Assembly (NCBI GenBank): GCA_001295905.1
Contig: LJHT01000030.1
Location: forward strand, 1-39,482
Length of the DNA stretch: 39,482 bases
DNA from: a beta proteobacterium AAP51
Lineage (GTDB): Bacteria; Pseudomonadota; Gammaproteobacteria; Burkholderiales; Burkholderiaceae_C
Direction: 5' to 3'
Positions 18,731 through 26,869 of the stretch are shown piece by piece. A program made the translations under genes and the position numbers. The notes under the pieces are model-generated. The model had not been told where the DNA came from. It did no database searches and saw only the letters and a program-made list of their open reading frames with translations. Within the stretch, counting starts at the first letter, position 1, and every line of letters begins with the position of its first letter.

Positions 18731-19258
18731 TCAGCGCTTCAAGGCCACGCTGTTGGCCGGGCGCCGCAGCGTGGCCTTGCCCTGCCCTTGCGGGCCGGCG
18801 GTCTGCACGTCGATGCGGCGCATGCGCTTGTAGGCCTTGAACAAGCCCAGCTGCAGCGTACGCAGCTCCTGGGGCTGGGTGCAGGTGTAGACGTAGCTGG
18901 CGTCAAGGTCGGCATGCCCGTCGGCCGGCTTCGCGCCGGCCTCCAGCACCGGTGCCACCACCTCAGCCTTGCTCAACGCACAGCCGGCCGCCGCGTCGGC
19001 CACGAACAGCGGGCCGGGCGCGCGCAACTGGGCCAGCACGGCGGCGGCGGCCTTGCGTTCGGCCTCGGTGCGCGGCGCGCGTTCGAAACCCAGCAGGCTG
19101 TCCAGCGGCGTGCGCATCTCGATGTTGAGCGTGGCGCCGTCCACCGCCACGTCGAGCTTCACGACACCGTGTTCATGGGCCTTGCCGGCCCATGCGCCGT
19201 GGCTGACCAGCCAAAGGGTGCCCAGCAGGGCGCAGCGGGTACGTGTGCTTGCGTTCAT
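18731..19258 (-). CDS. DUF2796/ZrgA-family periplasmic zinc-binding protein
   Basis: A 175-residue exported protein with a signal peptide (about 1-24, ending SHGAWA), followed by KAHEHGVVKLDVAVDG, the conserved start of DUF2796. Family members (ZrgA) assist zinc uptake in the periplasm. The His-rich stretch seen in many relatives is absent; only HEHG and single His residues remain. Two Cys (CALSK and YTCTQ) could form a disulfide. AAGGAGC precedes ATG 19258. It is the last gene of the zinc operon. Confidence 0.85.
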   Translation of the reverse strand: MNASTRTRCALLGTLWLVSHGAWAGKAHEHGVVKLDVAVDGATLNIEMRTPLDSLLGFERAPRTEAERKAAAAVLAQLRAPGPLFVADAAAGCALSKAEVVAPVLEAGAKPADGHADLDASYVYTCTQPQELRTLQLGLFKAYKRMRRIDVQTAGPQGQGKATLRRPANSVALKR

Positions 19259-19293
19259 GGGTGCTCCTTGCGTTCGAAAGGAATGGGCCTGGT

Positions 19294-20208
19294 TCAGCCT
19301 TGCCAGGCTGCGGCCAGGGTGCGGGTGTTGTGCTCGATGAGCTTCAGGTAGCTGGGTGCCGGCCCCGCGGCTTGCGACAAGGCATCGGAATACAGCGTGC
19401 CGCCCAGGCGCGCGCCGGTCTCGCGCGCGATCTGCGAAACCAGGCGCGGGTCGCTGATGTTCTCGATGAAGACCGTGCGCACGCCTTCGCGCTTGATCTG
19501 CCGGATGAGGCGCGCCACCGCCGCGGCCGAGGGTTCGCTGTGGGTGCTCCAACCCTGGGCGGTGAAGAAGTCCACGCCATAGGCATCGGCGTAGTAGCCG
19601 AAGGCGCCGTGCGAGGTGATGACCCGGCGCTGCTCGCGCGGCACGGGCGCCAGCCAGGCCCGCACCTGCTGCTCGAGGGCGCGCAGCCGGGCCTGGTAAT
19701 CGTCGTGCCGAGCCGCCAGCACCGCCTGCTGCTGCGGCCAGCGCTGCACGAAGGCGGCATGCAGGTTCGCGGCATAGCGCTGCGCCATCGCCAGGTCTTG
19801 CCAGGCGTGCGGGTCGGTGCGGCCGCTGGCCTTGCGAGCCTGGATGCCGGCGGTGGCCACGACCACGGGGCCGCGGTAGCCCGAGACCTTCACCATGCGT
19901 TCCATCCAGCCCTCGAAACCCAGGCCGTTGATGAGCACGAGTTCGGCCTCGGCCAGGCGGCGCCCGTCGGCCGGGCGCGGCTCGTAGACATGCGCGTCGG
20001 CATCGGCGCCCACCAGCGCGTGCACCTGGGCACCGGGCGGCGCCAGTTCGCGGGCCATGTCGGCCAGGATGGAGAAGCTGGCCACGATGCGGGGGGCATC
20101 GGCGGCCGGCAAGGCCGGCGCAGGGCCAGGCGCAGATGCTGCGGCAGCCCGGGCAGGCAGCCAGGCAGCGCAGCCCAGAGCCAGGGCAAGACGGCGGTTC
20201 AGAAGCAT
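19294..20208 (-). CDS. Zinc ABC transporter substrate-binding protein (ZnuA-like)
   Basis: A 304-residue cluster A-I periplasmic binding protein with a signal peptide (about 1-23). Predicted metal ligands are H73 (DADAHVYEP), H134 (TDPHAW), H200 (ITSHGAFGYY) and D275 (LYSDAL). Three His plus Asp suits zinc rather than manganese, where a Glu replaces the third His. The His-rich loop of E. coli ZnuA is missing. It starts three bases after the permease stop. It delivers metal to the permease encoded upstream. Confidence 0.9.
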   Translation of the reverse strand: MLLNRRLALALGCAAWLPARAAAASAPGPAPALPAADAPRIVASFSILADMARELAPPGAQVHALVGADADAHVYEPRPADGRRLAEAELVLINGLGFEGWMERMVKVSGYRGPVVVATAGIQARKASGRTDPHAWQDLAMAQRYAANLHAAFVQRWPQQQAVLAARHDDYQARLRALEQQVRAWLAPVPREQRRVITSHGAFGYYADAYGVDFFTAQGWSTHSEPSAAAVARLIRQIKREGVRTVFIENISDPRLVSQIARETGARLGGTLYSDALSQAAGPAPSYLKLIEHNTRTLAAAWQG

Positions 20209-20211
20209 GGT

Positions 20212-21090
20212 TCAACCGGTGAGATGGGAGGTGGACAGGAAGCGCCGCGTGACGATGCCGTCGTGGCGGCCGAAGAGCACGGAAACGATGTAGGCCAGGC
20301 CGCAGGTCAGCACGATGCAGGGGCCCGAGGGCAGTTCGGCGTGGTAGCTGACCAGCAGCCCCGCCACGCCGCTGCAGGCGCCCAGGGCCACCGCCAGCGC
20401 GGCCATCGCGGGCAGGCTGGCCACCCAGAAGCGGGCGGCCGCGGCCGGCAGCATCATCAAACCCACGGCCATCAAGGTGCCCAGGGCCTGGAAAGCACTG
20501 ACGAGGTTGGCCACCAGCAGCACCAGCAGCAGCATGTGCACGGCGCTGCCCGGGCCGCCCACGCTGCGCAGGAAGCCGGGGTCCAGGCTTTCCATCACCA
20601 AGGGGCGGTACATCAGGGCCAAGGCCCACAGCGTGAGGCTGGCCACCACTGCCATCTGCAGCAGCGCGACATCGTCGACGGCCAGCACACTGCCGAACAG
20701 CAGGTGCATCAGGTCGACCTGGCTGCCGCGCAGCGACACCAGCAAGACGCCCAAGGCCAGCGCGATGAGGTAGAAGGCCGCGAAGCTGGCGTCTTCACGC
20801 TGCGGCGTGGCCCGCGTGACGAAGCCTGCGGCCAGCGCCACGGCCAGCGCGGCCACGAAGCCACCCAGGCTCATGGCCGGCAGCGAAAGCCCGGCCAGCA
20901 GAAAGCCGGCCGCCGCCCCCGGCAGCACGGCGTGCGCCATGGCGTCGCCCACCAGGCTCATGCGGCGCAGCACCAGCACGCAGCCGATGGGCGCACAGCC
21001 CAGCGCCAGCGCCAGCGTGCCCACGAGCGCGCGGCGCATGAACTCGAACTCCACGAAAGGCAGCACCAGCGCCGCCAGCCACGCGCTCAT
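20212..21090 (-). CDS. Zinc ABC transporter permease (ZnuB-like)
   Basis: A 292-residue inner-membrane permease of the ABC-3 family. FEFMRRALVGTLALALGCAPIG, SLVGDAMAHAVLPG and DLMHLLFGSVLAV are characteristic. Several hydrophobic helices span the chain. The ATG at 21090 overlaps the stop of the ATPase gene (ATGA), which decides against the start 15 bases upstream at 21105. The N-terminal extension of the latter has no separate ribosome site. Confidence 0.92.
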   Translation of the reverse strand: MSAWLAALVLPFVEFEFMRRALVGTLALALGCAPIGCVLVLRRMSLVGDAMAHAVLPGAAAGFLLAGLSLPAMSLGGFVAALAVALAAGFVTRATPQREDASFAAFYLIALALGVLLVSLRGSQVDLMHLLFGSVLAVDDVALLQMAVVASLTLWALALMYRPLVMESLDPGFLRSVGGPGSAVHMLLLVLLVANLVSAFQALGTLMAVGLMMLPAAAARFWVASLPAMAALAVALGACSGVAGLLVSYHAELPSGPCIVLTCGLAYIVSVLFGRHDGIVTRRFLSTSHLTG

Positions 21091-21830
21091 GCCCGTTCGC
21101 GGCACACAGGCGCCGCCTCGTTCCAGGCTTCGGCCATCTGCCGGGCCTTGAAGAGGTGCCGCGCCTGCAACACCTCGGCCGTGGGGCCCCAGGCCACGCG
21201 CTCGCGGGCCAGCAGCAGCACTTCCTCGAAATGCGCGCGCACCTGCTCCAGGTCGTGCAGCACCGCAATGACGGTGCGTGCCTCGTTCTTCCAGCGCTGC
21301 AGCAGGGCCAGCAAGTCGGCCGTGGTGCGGGCGTCGATGGCGTTGAAGGGTTCGTCGAGCAGGATGACTTGCGCGTCCTGCAGCAGCACACGCGCGAACA
21401 GCACGCGCTGGGCCTGCCCGGCCGAGAGTTCACCCAGCCAGCGGCGCTGGAAGCCCGCCAGGCCCACGGCCGCCAGGGCCTCGTCGATGGCTTCGAGCTG
21501 GCGTGCCTGCACCGCGCCCCAGTTGCCGATCTGCGCCCACAGGCCCATGGCCACGAACTCCTGCACCCGCACGGGGAAGCTGCGGTCCAGCGAACTGGCC
21601 TGCGGCAGGTAGGCCAGCCGCTGCCGCGCGTCGCGTTCGATGCGGCCTTCCACGTCGCCGGCGCTGCCGGCCAGCGCCATCAGCAGGCTGCTCTTGCCGG
21701 CGCCGTTCGGGCCGACGACGGCCGTCAGGGCACCCCGGCGAAAGTGGCCCGTGAGGTGGTGCACCGCCGGGTGGCCGCGGTACGAGACGGTGAGGTCGTG
21801 CAGGCGGATGACCGCCGCATCGGCCGTCAT
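21087..21830 (-). CDS. Zinc ABC transporter ATP-binding protein (ZnuC-like)
   Basis: A 247-residue ABC ATPase. Walker A is GPNGAGKSS, the Q-loop is in YLPQASSLDR, the signature is LSAGQAQRVLFAR (LSAGQ instead of LSGGQ) and Walker B is VILLDEPFNAID, followed by the switch His in VLHDLEQV. It powers the permease encoded downstream. The ATG at 21830 overlaps the stop of a 29-codon membrane ORF (ATGA); an in-frame upstream start at 21857 is possible but would overlap that ORF. Confidence 0.92.
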   Translation of the reverse strand: MTADAAVIRLHDLTVSYRGHPAVHHLTGHFRRGALTAVVGPNGAGKSSLLMALAGSAGDVEGRIERDARQRLAYLPQASSLDRSFPVRVQEFVAMGLWAQIGNWGAVQARQLEAIDEALAAVGLAGFQRRWLGELSAGQAQRVLFARVLLQDAQVILLDEPFNAIDARTTADLLALLQRWKNEARTVIAVLHDLEQVRAHFEEVLLLARERVAWGPTAEVLQARHLFKARQMAEAWNEAAPVCRERA

Positions 21831-21916
21831 GTCAGGGCCCAGGCCACGGCCAGCCACAGCGCCACCACCGCCACCGTGGCCCAGGCCAGGCGCGCCTTGA
21901 CGCCGGCCATCAGCAT
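21827..21916 (-). CDS. Putative 29-residue single-helix membrane protein
   Basis: A short frame from ATG 21916 (or ATG 21910) to TGA 21827 encodes a basic start (MLMAGVKAR) followed by one hydrophobic helix (LAWATVAVVALWLAVAWAL). The stop overlaps the ATG of the zinc ATPase gene by four bases, the same ATGA coupling used between the ATPase and permease genes. The hydrophobic composition and coupling make it a credible gene. The ribosome site is weak. Function unknown; a small accessory subunit of the transporter, or simply a translation-coupling peptide, is inferred. Confidence 0.5.
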   Translation of the reverse strand: MLMAGVKARLAWATVAVVALWLAVAWALT

Positions 21917-21977
21917 GCTGCGCCCCAGCGGCGGGCGCACACGCCCGCCCGTTCAGCCCGCGGCCGTGAGGGCGACG

Positions 21978-22397
21978 CTAGCGGCGGCCGCTGGCCGCTG
22001 CCGCGCGTGGCGGACGCAAGGGGCCGGGCGGCTTGCAGTCCTTGCAGCGCCCGTAGAGCGTGAGATCGTGGTCTTCCACCGTGAAACCCGAAGGCGCCAG
22101 CCGCGACAGATCGCCCGGGCAGGCGTGCACGTCGAACACACGCTGGCATTGCCGGCACTGAAAGTGGTGGTGGTGCTGATGACCCACCAGTTCGAACCGC
22201 GGGTTCTCGCCCGGCAGCGTCACGGCCTGCAACTCGCCTTCTTCCGTCAGCGCCTTCAGGTTGCGGTAGACCGTGGCGATGCCCAGCCCCGGCACGGCCT
22301 GCTGGGCCGCGTTCAGCACTTCCTGTGGCAGCAGAGGCCGCTCGGCCTGGGCGATGGCGTCGCGGATGGCGCTGCGTTGGCGGGTGTTGCGTTCCAT
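21978..22397 (-). CDS. zur: Fur-family zinc-responsive repressor (Zur)
   Basis: A 139-residue Fur-family regulator. The winged-helix DNA-binding part has VPGLGIATVYRNLKALTEEGE. The dimerisation part has HQHHHHFQCRQCQRVFDV; C81xxC84 and C118xxC121 form the structural zinc site. A Pro/Arg-rich tail follows. The choice of Zur over Fur or PerR rests on its place at the head of a zinc uptake operon. It probably represses its own operon through the palindrome at 22436-22451. Confidence 0.88.
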   Translation of the reverse strand: MERNTRQRSAIRDAIAQAERPLLPQEVLNAAQQAVPGLGIATVYRNLKALTEEGELQAVTLPGENPRFELVGHQHHHHFQCRQCQRVFDVHACPGDLSRLAPSGFTVEDHDLTLYGRCKDCKPPGPLRPPRAAAASGRR

Positions 22398-22435
22398 GCA
22401 TCGAGGTTAGCGGATTCGGAGTCACGCTCTGATGA

Positions 22436-22451
22436 TAATGCACTACCATTA
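22436..22451. promoter_or_regulatory. Candidate Zur operator between zur and the divergent gene
   Basis: TAATG and CATTA are perfect inverted arms around a six-base centre. The site lies 39 bases before zur and 51 bases before the ATG of the divergent gene, the only dyad of note in the gap. On the minus strand it overlaps a TATCAT that could be the zur -10 box. It is AT-rich, unlike its surroundings. It resembles the general form of Zur sites but not the full E. coli consensus. Confidence 0.5.
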
Positions 22452-22502
22452 CTGAAAGGTCTCTTGCCGGCCCTGCCCGCGCAAGTGCAAGTTCAAAAGC
22501 CC

Positions 22503-23390
22503 ATGCCCGTGCCGCGCCCCAACGTTTTTCCCGAGGCCGGAAGCGCCGAGTCGGCCGCCGACGCCAGCGCCCTGCCTCCCGGCAAGGCCACCCGCAAGGC
22601 AGCCTTGCTGCTGGCGGGCACGGGGGGCTCCAGGGCCGCCGTGGGCGAGGTCGAGGCGCTCGGCCGCCGCCTGAAGGAAACCGGGCTGGTGGCGCGCGTG
22701 GCCTTCGCCTTCGCGGCGGGCGGCGCGCCCAGCCTGCACACCGCACTGCGAGGCCTGGCCGACAAGGGCGTGGACGAAGTGCTGCTGCTGCCCCTCTTGG
22801 TGCCGATGGAACCCGGCCTGCGTGTGTGGGTGGGCCGCTCGGTGCAGCGCTGGCGCGCGGCCGCGCCTGAACTGCGCTGGCCCCTGGTGCGGCTGGCGCC
22901 ACCACCCAGCGACACACTCGGCATCAAGGAAGTGCTGCGCGAGATGCTGGGCCAGGCCGAAGAGGCCGCGCCGATGGGCGAAAGCGCCTTGTTTGCCTCG
23001 GACGCTTCTCTGGTGCCCGCCCAACACTGGCGGGTGCTGGTCTGCCAGGGCCTGGCCTGCAACAGCGCCGGCGCGCCCGCCGTGTGGAACCAGCTGCGAC
23101 TGGAAGAAGACCGGCTGGCCCTGCGCACGCGAGGCCGTGGTGTCACGGCCTGCACCACCGGCTGCCTGGGGCCCTGCAGCCTGGCGCCGGTGTTGCAGGT
23201 GTACCCGGACGGGCAGTTCTACGGCGGTGTCGACGAAGCCGGCCTGCGCCGCATCGTGCATGAACACCTGCTGGGGGGCCAGGTGGTCGAGGAACTGGCC
23301 TATGCGCCCAACGGCCGCAAGCAGCGCCTGCGCGCACGCACGTGGCGTGCGGCTGCGCCGAACGTGGCAGCCGCGAAAGCCGAGGCCTGA
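22503..23390 (+). CDS. Degenerate CbiX-like domain fused to a thioredoxin-like [2Fe-2S] ferredoxin
   Basis: A protein of about 295 residues. Residues 30-160 resemble the CbiX/SirB chelatase fold (AALLLAGTGGSR, then LHTALRGLADKGVDEVLLLP). The GHGS catalytic His position reads GTGG, and the second His region reads VPMEPGLR, so both metal-inserting His residues seem lost. Residues 175-260 form a ferredoxin domain with C181, C186, C217, C221 and C225 (VCQGLACNS, CTTGCLGPCS). Start ATG 22503 is conservative; TTG 22464 with GAAAGG upstream is an alternative in the same frame. It diverges from zur across a shared palindrome, so a zinc-linked role is inferred. Confidence 0.75.
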   Translation: MPVPRPNVFPEAGSAESAADASALPPGKATRKAALLLAGTGGSRAAVGEVEALGRRLKETGLVARVAFAFAAGGAPSLHTALRGLADKGVDEVLLLPLLVPMEPGLRVWVGRSVQRWRAAAPELRWPLVRLAPPPSDTLGIKEVLREMLGQAEEAAPMGESALFASDASLVPAQHWRVLVCQGLACNSAGAPAVWNQLRLEEDRLALRTRGRGVTACTTGCLGPCSLAPVLQVYPDGQFYGGVDEAGLRRIVHEHLLGGQVVEELAYAPNGRKQRLRARTWRAAAPNVAAAKAEA

Positions 23391-23396
23391 GAAAAC

Positions 23397-23426
23397 AAAA
23401 ACCCGGTGTCCGTGGGACACCGGGTT
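23397..23426. terminator. Bidirectional terminator between the ferredoxin gene and tRNA-Pro
   Basis: A 12-bp perfect stem (AACCCGGTGTCC on the minus strand) with a three-base loop is followed on the minus strand by TTTGTTTTC, a clear U-run, terminating tRNA-Pro. On the plus strand it ends with TCTGTCT and serves the convergent gene. Confidence 0.9.
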
Positions 23427-23438
23427 CTGTCTAAACAA

Positions 23439-23515
23439 TGGTCGGGGTGGCGGGATTCGAACTCGCGACCCCTTGCACCCCATGCAAGTGCGCTACCAGG
23501 CTGCGCTACACCCCG
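23439..23515 (-). tRNA. proL: tRNA-Pro (anticodon GGG)
   Basis: A 77-base tRNA with CCA encoded. The acceptor stem is CGGGGTG / CACCCCG, the D arm has AGCGCAGCCTGGTAGCGC, the anticodon stem CTTGC/GCAAG encloses ATGGGGT with anticodon GGG, and the T arm has GTTCGAATC. It reads CCC and CCU codons. It closes the ihfA-merR block. Confidence 0.97.
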
Positions 23516-23527
23516 ACTGAGCCTCGC

Positions 23528-23533
23528 AGTATA
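23528..23533 (-). promoter_or_regulatory. Putative -10 box of tRNA-Pro (TATACT)
   Basis: TATACT on the minus strand lies 12 bases before the mature tRNA end. The -35 region is weak. A 7-bp dyad (23534-23554) overlaps the spacer and the merR stop codon. Confidence 0.4.
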
Positions 23534-23548
23534 GCCTGAGCCGAGGCC

Positions 23549-23995
23549 TCAGGCCGAAAGCAGTTCGCGTATCGACAACAGCTCTGCGCGCAGCTGCGCG
23601 GCGGGCAAGGCCACGGTGGCACCAGCGATCTCTTGCGGACCTGGCAGATGCTGCTCAAGGCCGGCCGATAACTTCGGTTCGATGGCAGCGCCAGCGCGTT
23701 CGCTGGTGGCCTCGGTCTCGTCGGGCTCGGCCACCGGTGGCAGCGCGTCCGAGAGCCGGTTGCGCGCCCCGCTGATGGTGAAACCCTGGTCGTAGAGCAG
23801 GTCGCGGATGCGCCGCACGAGCAGCACTTCATGGTGCTGGTAGTAGCGGCGGTTGCCCCGGCGCTTCATGGGTTTGAGCTGCGTGAACTCTTGCTCCCAG
23901 TAGCGCAGCACATACGGCTTCACCCCGCACAGCTCGCTCACCTCACCGATGGTGAAGTAGCGCTTGGCTGGTATCGAGGGCAGAGCTTTCTCCAT
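23549..23995 (-). CDS. MerR-family transcriptional regulator
   Basis: A 148-residue regulator. The N-terminal MerR helix-turn-helix reads RYFTIGEVSELCGVKPYVLRYWEQEF, followed by GNRRYYQHHEVLLVRRIRDLLYDQGFTISGARNRL. The remainder (about 85-148) is a Pro/Ala/Glu-rich tail with a final helix and no metal-binding Cys cluster, so the ligand is unknown. It is the conserved neighbour of ihfA in Burkholderiales. The ATG at 23995 is preferred over an upstream TTG at 24007. Confidence 0.88.
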   Translation of the reverse strand: MEKALPSIPAKRYFTIGEVSELCGVKPYVLRYWEQEFTQLKPMKRRGNRRYYQHHEVLLVRRIRDLLYDQGFTISGARNRLSDALPPVAEPDETEATSERAGAAIEPKLSAGLEQHLPGPQEIAGATVALPAAQLRAELLSIRELLSA

Positions 23996-24029
23996 TGAAA
24001 TCAACAAGATCCGTGGGGAAAGCTAGACT

Positions 24030-24395
24030 CTACTCGAACTCCCCTTCAGCAGGCGTGTCGCCTTGCACCAGCGATTTCAGCTTGTGGCTGGCGTGGAATG
24101 TGACCACGTTGCGGGCCTTGATGGGGATGCTTTCGCCGGTGCGCGGGTTGCGCCCGGGCCGGGGTGCCTTGCGCCGGATGTTGAAGTTGCCGTAGCCCGA
24201 CAGCTTCACGTCATGGCCTTCGACCAGCGTGCGGTGCACGATCTCGAAGAAGGCCTCGACCATGTCCTTGCTCTCGCGCTTGTTCAGCCCGAGGCGGTCG
24301 AACAGGAGCTCGGCAAGTTCGGCCTTGGTCAGCGTGGGCGTCTCCAGCGACGACAGGATGACGGGGCTGCGGGGGCGGTCTTCTTCAGGGTCCAT
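24030..24395 (-). CDS. ihfA: Integration host factor alpha subunit
   Basis: IhfA, with IhfB, bends DNA at specific sites in replication, recombination and transcription. It is 121 residues, with [25 protein letters not shown] start, VKLSGYGNF and the DNA-intercalating arm [14 protein letters not shown], then [14 protein letters not shown]. About 20 extra residues at the N-terminus ([11 protein letters not shown]) lack similarity; a later alternative start cannot be excluded. It follows pheT by 15 bases, the usual proteobacterial order. Confidence 0.96.
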   Translation of the reverse strand: MDPEEDRPRSPVILSSLETPTLTKAELAELLFDRLGLNKRESKDMVEAFFEIVHRTLVEGHDVKLSGYGNFNIRRKAPRPGRNPRTGESIPIKARNVVTFHASHKLKSLVQGDTPAEGEFE

Positions 24396-24410
24396 GGGCG
24401 ATGTTCTCCG

Positions 24411-26867
24411 TCAGCCGCGCAGCCGCGCGCCGAAAGCCTGGTTCGCACGGGCCAAGGCGGCGGCCACCGCGGCTTCGATGCGTTCTTCGTTCATGGTGCT
24501 GCTGTCGTCGCGCAGTTCCAGCCGCACGGCCAGGCTGCGCTCGCCGGGCTGCAGCCCAGCCACGGGCTGCGCCGGCTTGTAGATGTCGAACAGCGTGGCG
24601 TTGCGCACCAGGCCTTCGGGGTCGGCCTGCAGTTGCGCCATCAAGGCGCCATGGGAGACTTCGTCGCGGACGACGAGCGCCAGGTCGCGCTGCACCGACT
24701 GCTGGCGCGAAACGGGCTGGAAGACCGGCACGGGCTGGGCCAGCACAGCGTCGAGCGCCAGTTCGAACAGCACCGGGGCCTGGCCTTGGTAGCTGGGCAG
24801 CTCATAGGCCTGGCGCCACTTCGGATGCAACTCACCGATGTGCCCGACCACCTGCCCACCCAGGCTGATGCTGGCACTGCGGCCCGGGTGCAGCGCCGGG
24901 TGAACGGCGGGGCCGAACTCGGGCCGCTGCGGGGCCAGCAGGGCTTCGATGTCGCCCTTCACGTCGAAGAAGTCGGCGCCCTGCTCTTTCGCGCCCCACT
25001 GGAGTGGCAGCGCATTTCCCCAAACCAGGCCGCCCACGCGCATCGGCTGGTTCACGCCGGCCACGCTGAGCGCACCGTCGGTCGCCGCCGCATCACGCAT
25101 GAACACGCGGCCGATCTCGAACACGCGCACGCGCGGCGCCTTGCGCGCCAGGTTGTTGCGCAGCGCCTGCACCAGGCTGCCCATCAGGCTGGAACGCATC
25201 ACCGCCAGCGGCGCGGCGATGGGGTTGAGCACGCGGATGGGGTCGGTGTTGCCGGCCAGCTCACGCTCCCAACGCTCTTCGACGAAGCTGAAGTTGATGG
25301 TTTCCTGATAGTCCAGCGCGGCCAGGGCGCGGCGCACCGCATGCGCACTGCGCTGCGCTTCACGCCGCACACGCGGCGTCACGGGCGCGATGGGCGCGGT
25401 CATCGGCAGGCTGTTGAAGCCCACCACGCGCGCCACTTCCTCGATCAGGTCTTCCTCGATCTGCAGGTCGAAACGCCAGCTCGGCGGCGTGACGGTGAAC
25501 ACGCCGCCGGCCTCGCTGTGCGCCAGACCCAGCCGCGTGAAGACATCGGCGCACTGCGCGCTGCTCACGGGCATGCCGATGACCTGCGCCGCACGCGCCA
25601 CGCGCATCGTCACGGGCTTGCACTCGGGCAGACCCAGCACCTGGTCGGTGACCGGGCCGCAGGCGGTGGCCGGCGTGCCGCAGATGTCGAGGATCAGCTG
25701 CGTGATGCGCTCGATGTGTTCGACCGTGCCCTGCGGGTCGACGCCGCGCTCGAAGCGGTGGCCCGCATCGGTGCTGAAGTTGTAGCGGCGCGAACGCCCG
25801 GCCACGGCCTCGGGCCACCAGAAGGCGGCTTCCACGTAAACGTTCTGCGTGCCGTCGTTCACCGCGGTGGCGTCGCCGCCCATGATGCCGGCGAGTGATT
25901 CGACGCCCTGCGCATCGGCGATCACGCCCACCTTTTCGTCCAGCGCGATGGTGTTGCCGTTGAGCAGCTTGAGCTGCTCACCTTCACGGCCCCAGCGCAC
26001 CACGAGCTTCTCGTGGATCTTGTCGAGGTCGAAGATGTGCGAGGGCCGGCCGTACTCGAACATCACGTAGTTCGAGATGTCCACCAGCGCCGAGACGCTG
26101 CGCTGGCCGCAGCGGGCCAGGCGGTCGACCATCCAGGCGGGCGTCTTGGCCTGGGTGTTGACGCCCAGAACCACGCGGCCCGAGAAGCGGCCACACAGGT
26201 CGGCGGCCTGCACCTCCACCGGCAGCACGTGGTCGCTGCGCGGCTGCACCGGCGGAAAGGCCGGCTGGCGCAGCGGCGCGCCGGTGAGCGCGGACACTTC
26301 GCGCGCCACGCCGAAGACGCTGAGGCCGTGGCCCAGGTTGGGCGTGAGCTTTAGCGTGAAAAGGTGGTCGTCGAGCTTCAGCCACTGGCGGATGTCGGTG
26401 CCCACGGGCGCATCGGCCGCCAACTCCAGCAAGCCGCCGTGGTCGTCTGCGATCTTCAGCTCACGGGCCGAGCACAGCATGCCGCGGCTCTCCACACCAC
26501 GCAGTTTGCCCACGCCGATCTTGAAGGGCTTGCCATCCGCTTTTTCGCCGTCAGCAGGCGGCAGCTCGGCGCCCACGGTCGCCAGCGGCACCTTGATGCC
26601 CACACGGGCGTTGGGCGCGCCACAGACGATCTGCAGCGGGCCGTCTTTCGAGAAGGCGCCGGCATCCACGTTGCACACGCGCAGGCGGTCGGCCTGCGGG
26701 TGCTGCTCGGCGGTGAGGATCTCGGCCACCACGATGCCGTGGAAAGGCGGCGCCACCGGGCGCACCTCTTCCACTTCCATGCCAGACATGGTCAGCAGAT
26801 CGGCCAGTTCTTGCGTGTTCAGCGGCGGGTTGCAGAACTCGCGCAGCCAGGATTCGGGGAATTGCAT
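24411..26867 (-). CDS. pheT: Phenylalanine-tRNA ligase beta subunit
   Basis: PheT forms the alpha2-beta2 PheRS with PheS; it edits mischarged Tyr and binds tRNA-Phe. It is 818 residues. The N-terminus MQFPESWLREFCNPPL is typical, then an EMAP-like tRNA-binding domain with AEILTAEQHPQADRLRVCNVDAG, the B3/B4 editing region with NYVMFEYGRPSHIFDLD, the B5 domain, and the C-terminal ferredoxin-like anticodon-binding domain (SRQQSVQRDLALVV). It starts two bases after the pheS stop. Confidence 0.98.
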   Translation of the reverse strand: MQFPESWLREFCNPPLNTQELADLLTMSGMEVEEVRPVAPPFHGIVVAEILTAEQHPQADRLRVCNVDAGAFSKDGPLQIVCGAPNARVGIKVPLATVGAELPPADGEKADGKPFKIGVGKLRGVESRGMLCSARELKIADDHGGLLELAADAPVGTDIRQWLKLDDHLFTLKLTPNLGHGLSVFGVAREVSALTGAPLRQPAFPPVQPRSDHVLPVEVQAADLCGRFSGRVVLGVNTQAKTPAWMVDRLARCGQRSVSALVDISNYVMFEYGRPSHIFDLDKIHEKLVVRWGREGEQLKLLNGNTIALDEKVGVIADAQGVESLAGIMGGDATAVNDGTQNVYVEAAFWWPEAVAGRSRRYNFSTDAGHRFERGVDPQGTVEHIERITQLILDICGTPATACGPVTDQVLGLPECKPVTMRVARAAQVIGMPVSSAQCADVFTRLGLAHSEAGGVFTVTPPSWRFDLQIEEDLIEEVARVVGFNSLPMTAPIAPVTPRVRREAQRSAHAVRRALAALDYQETINFSFVEERWERELAGNTDPIRVLNPIAAPLAVMRSSLMGSLVQALRNNLARKAPRVRVFEIGRVFMRDAAATDGALSVAGVNQPMRVGGLVWGNALPLQWGAKEQGADFFDVKGDIEALLAPQRPEFGPAVHPALHPGRSASISLGGQVVGHIGELHPKWRQAYELPSYQGQAPVLFELALDAVLAQPVPVFQPVSRQQSVQRDLALVVRDEVSHGALMAQLQADPEGLVRNATLFDIYKPAQPVAGLQPGERSLAVRLELRDDSSTMNEERIEAAVAAALARANQAFGARLRG

Positions 26868-26869
26868 GG

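Noticed and set aside
18731..20629. 632-codon minus-strand frame covering the DUF2796 gene and most of the znuA region
   Set aside because: Only the last 175 codons are the real DUF2796 protein; the upstream part is an out-of-frame reading of the binding-protein gene.
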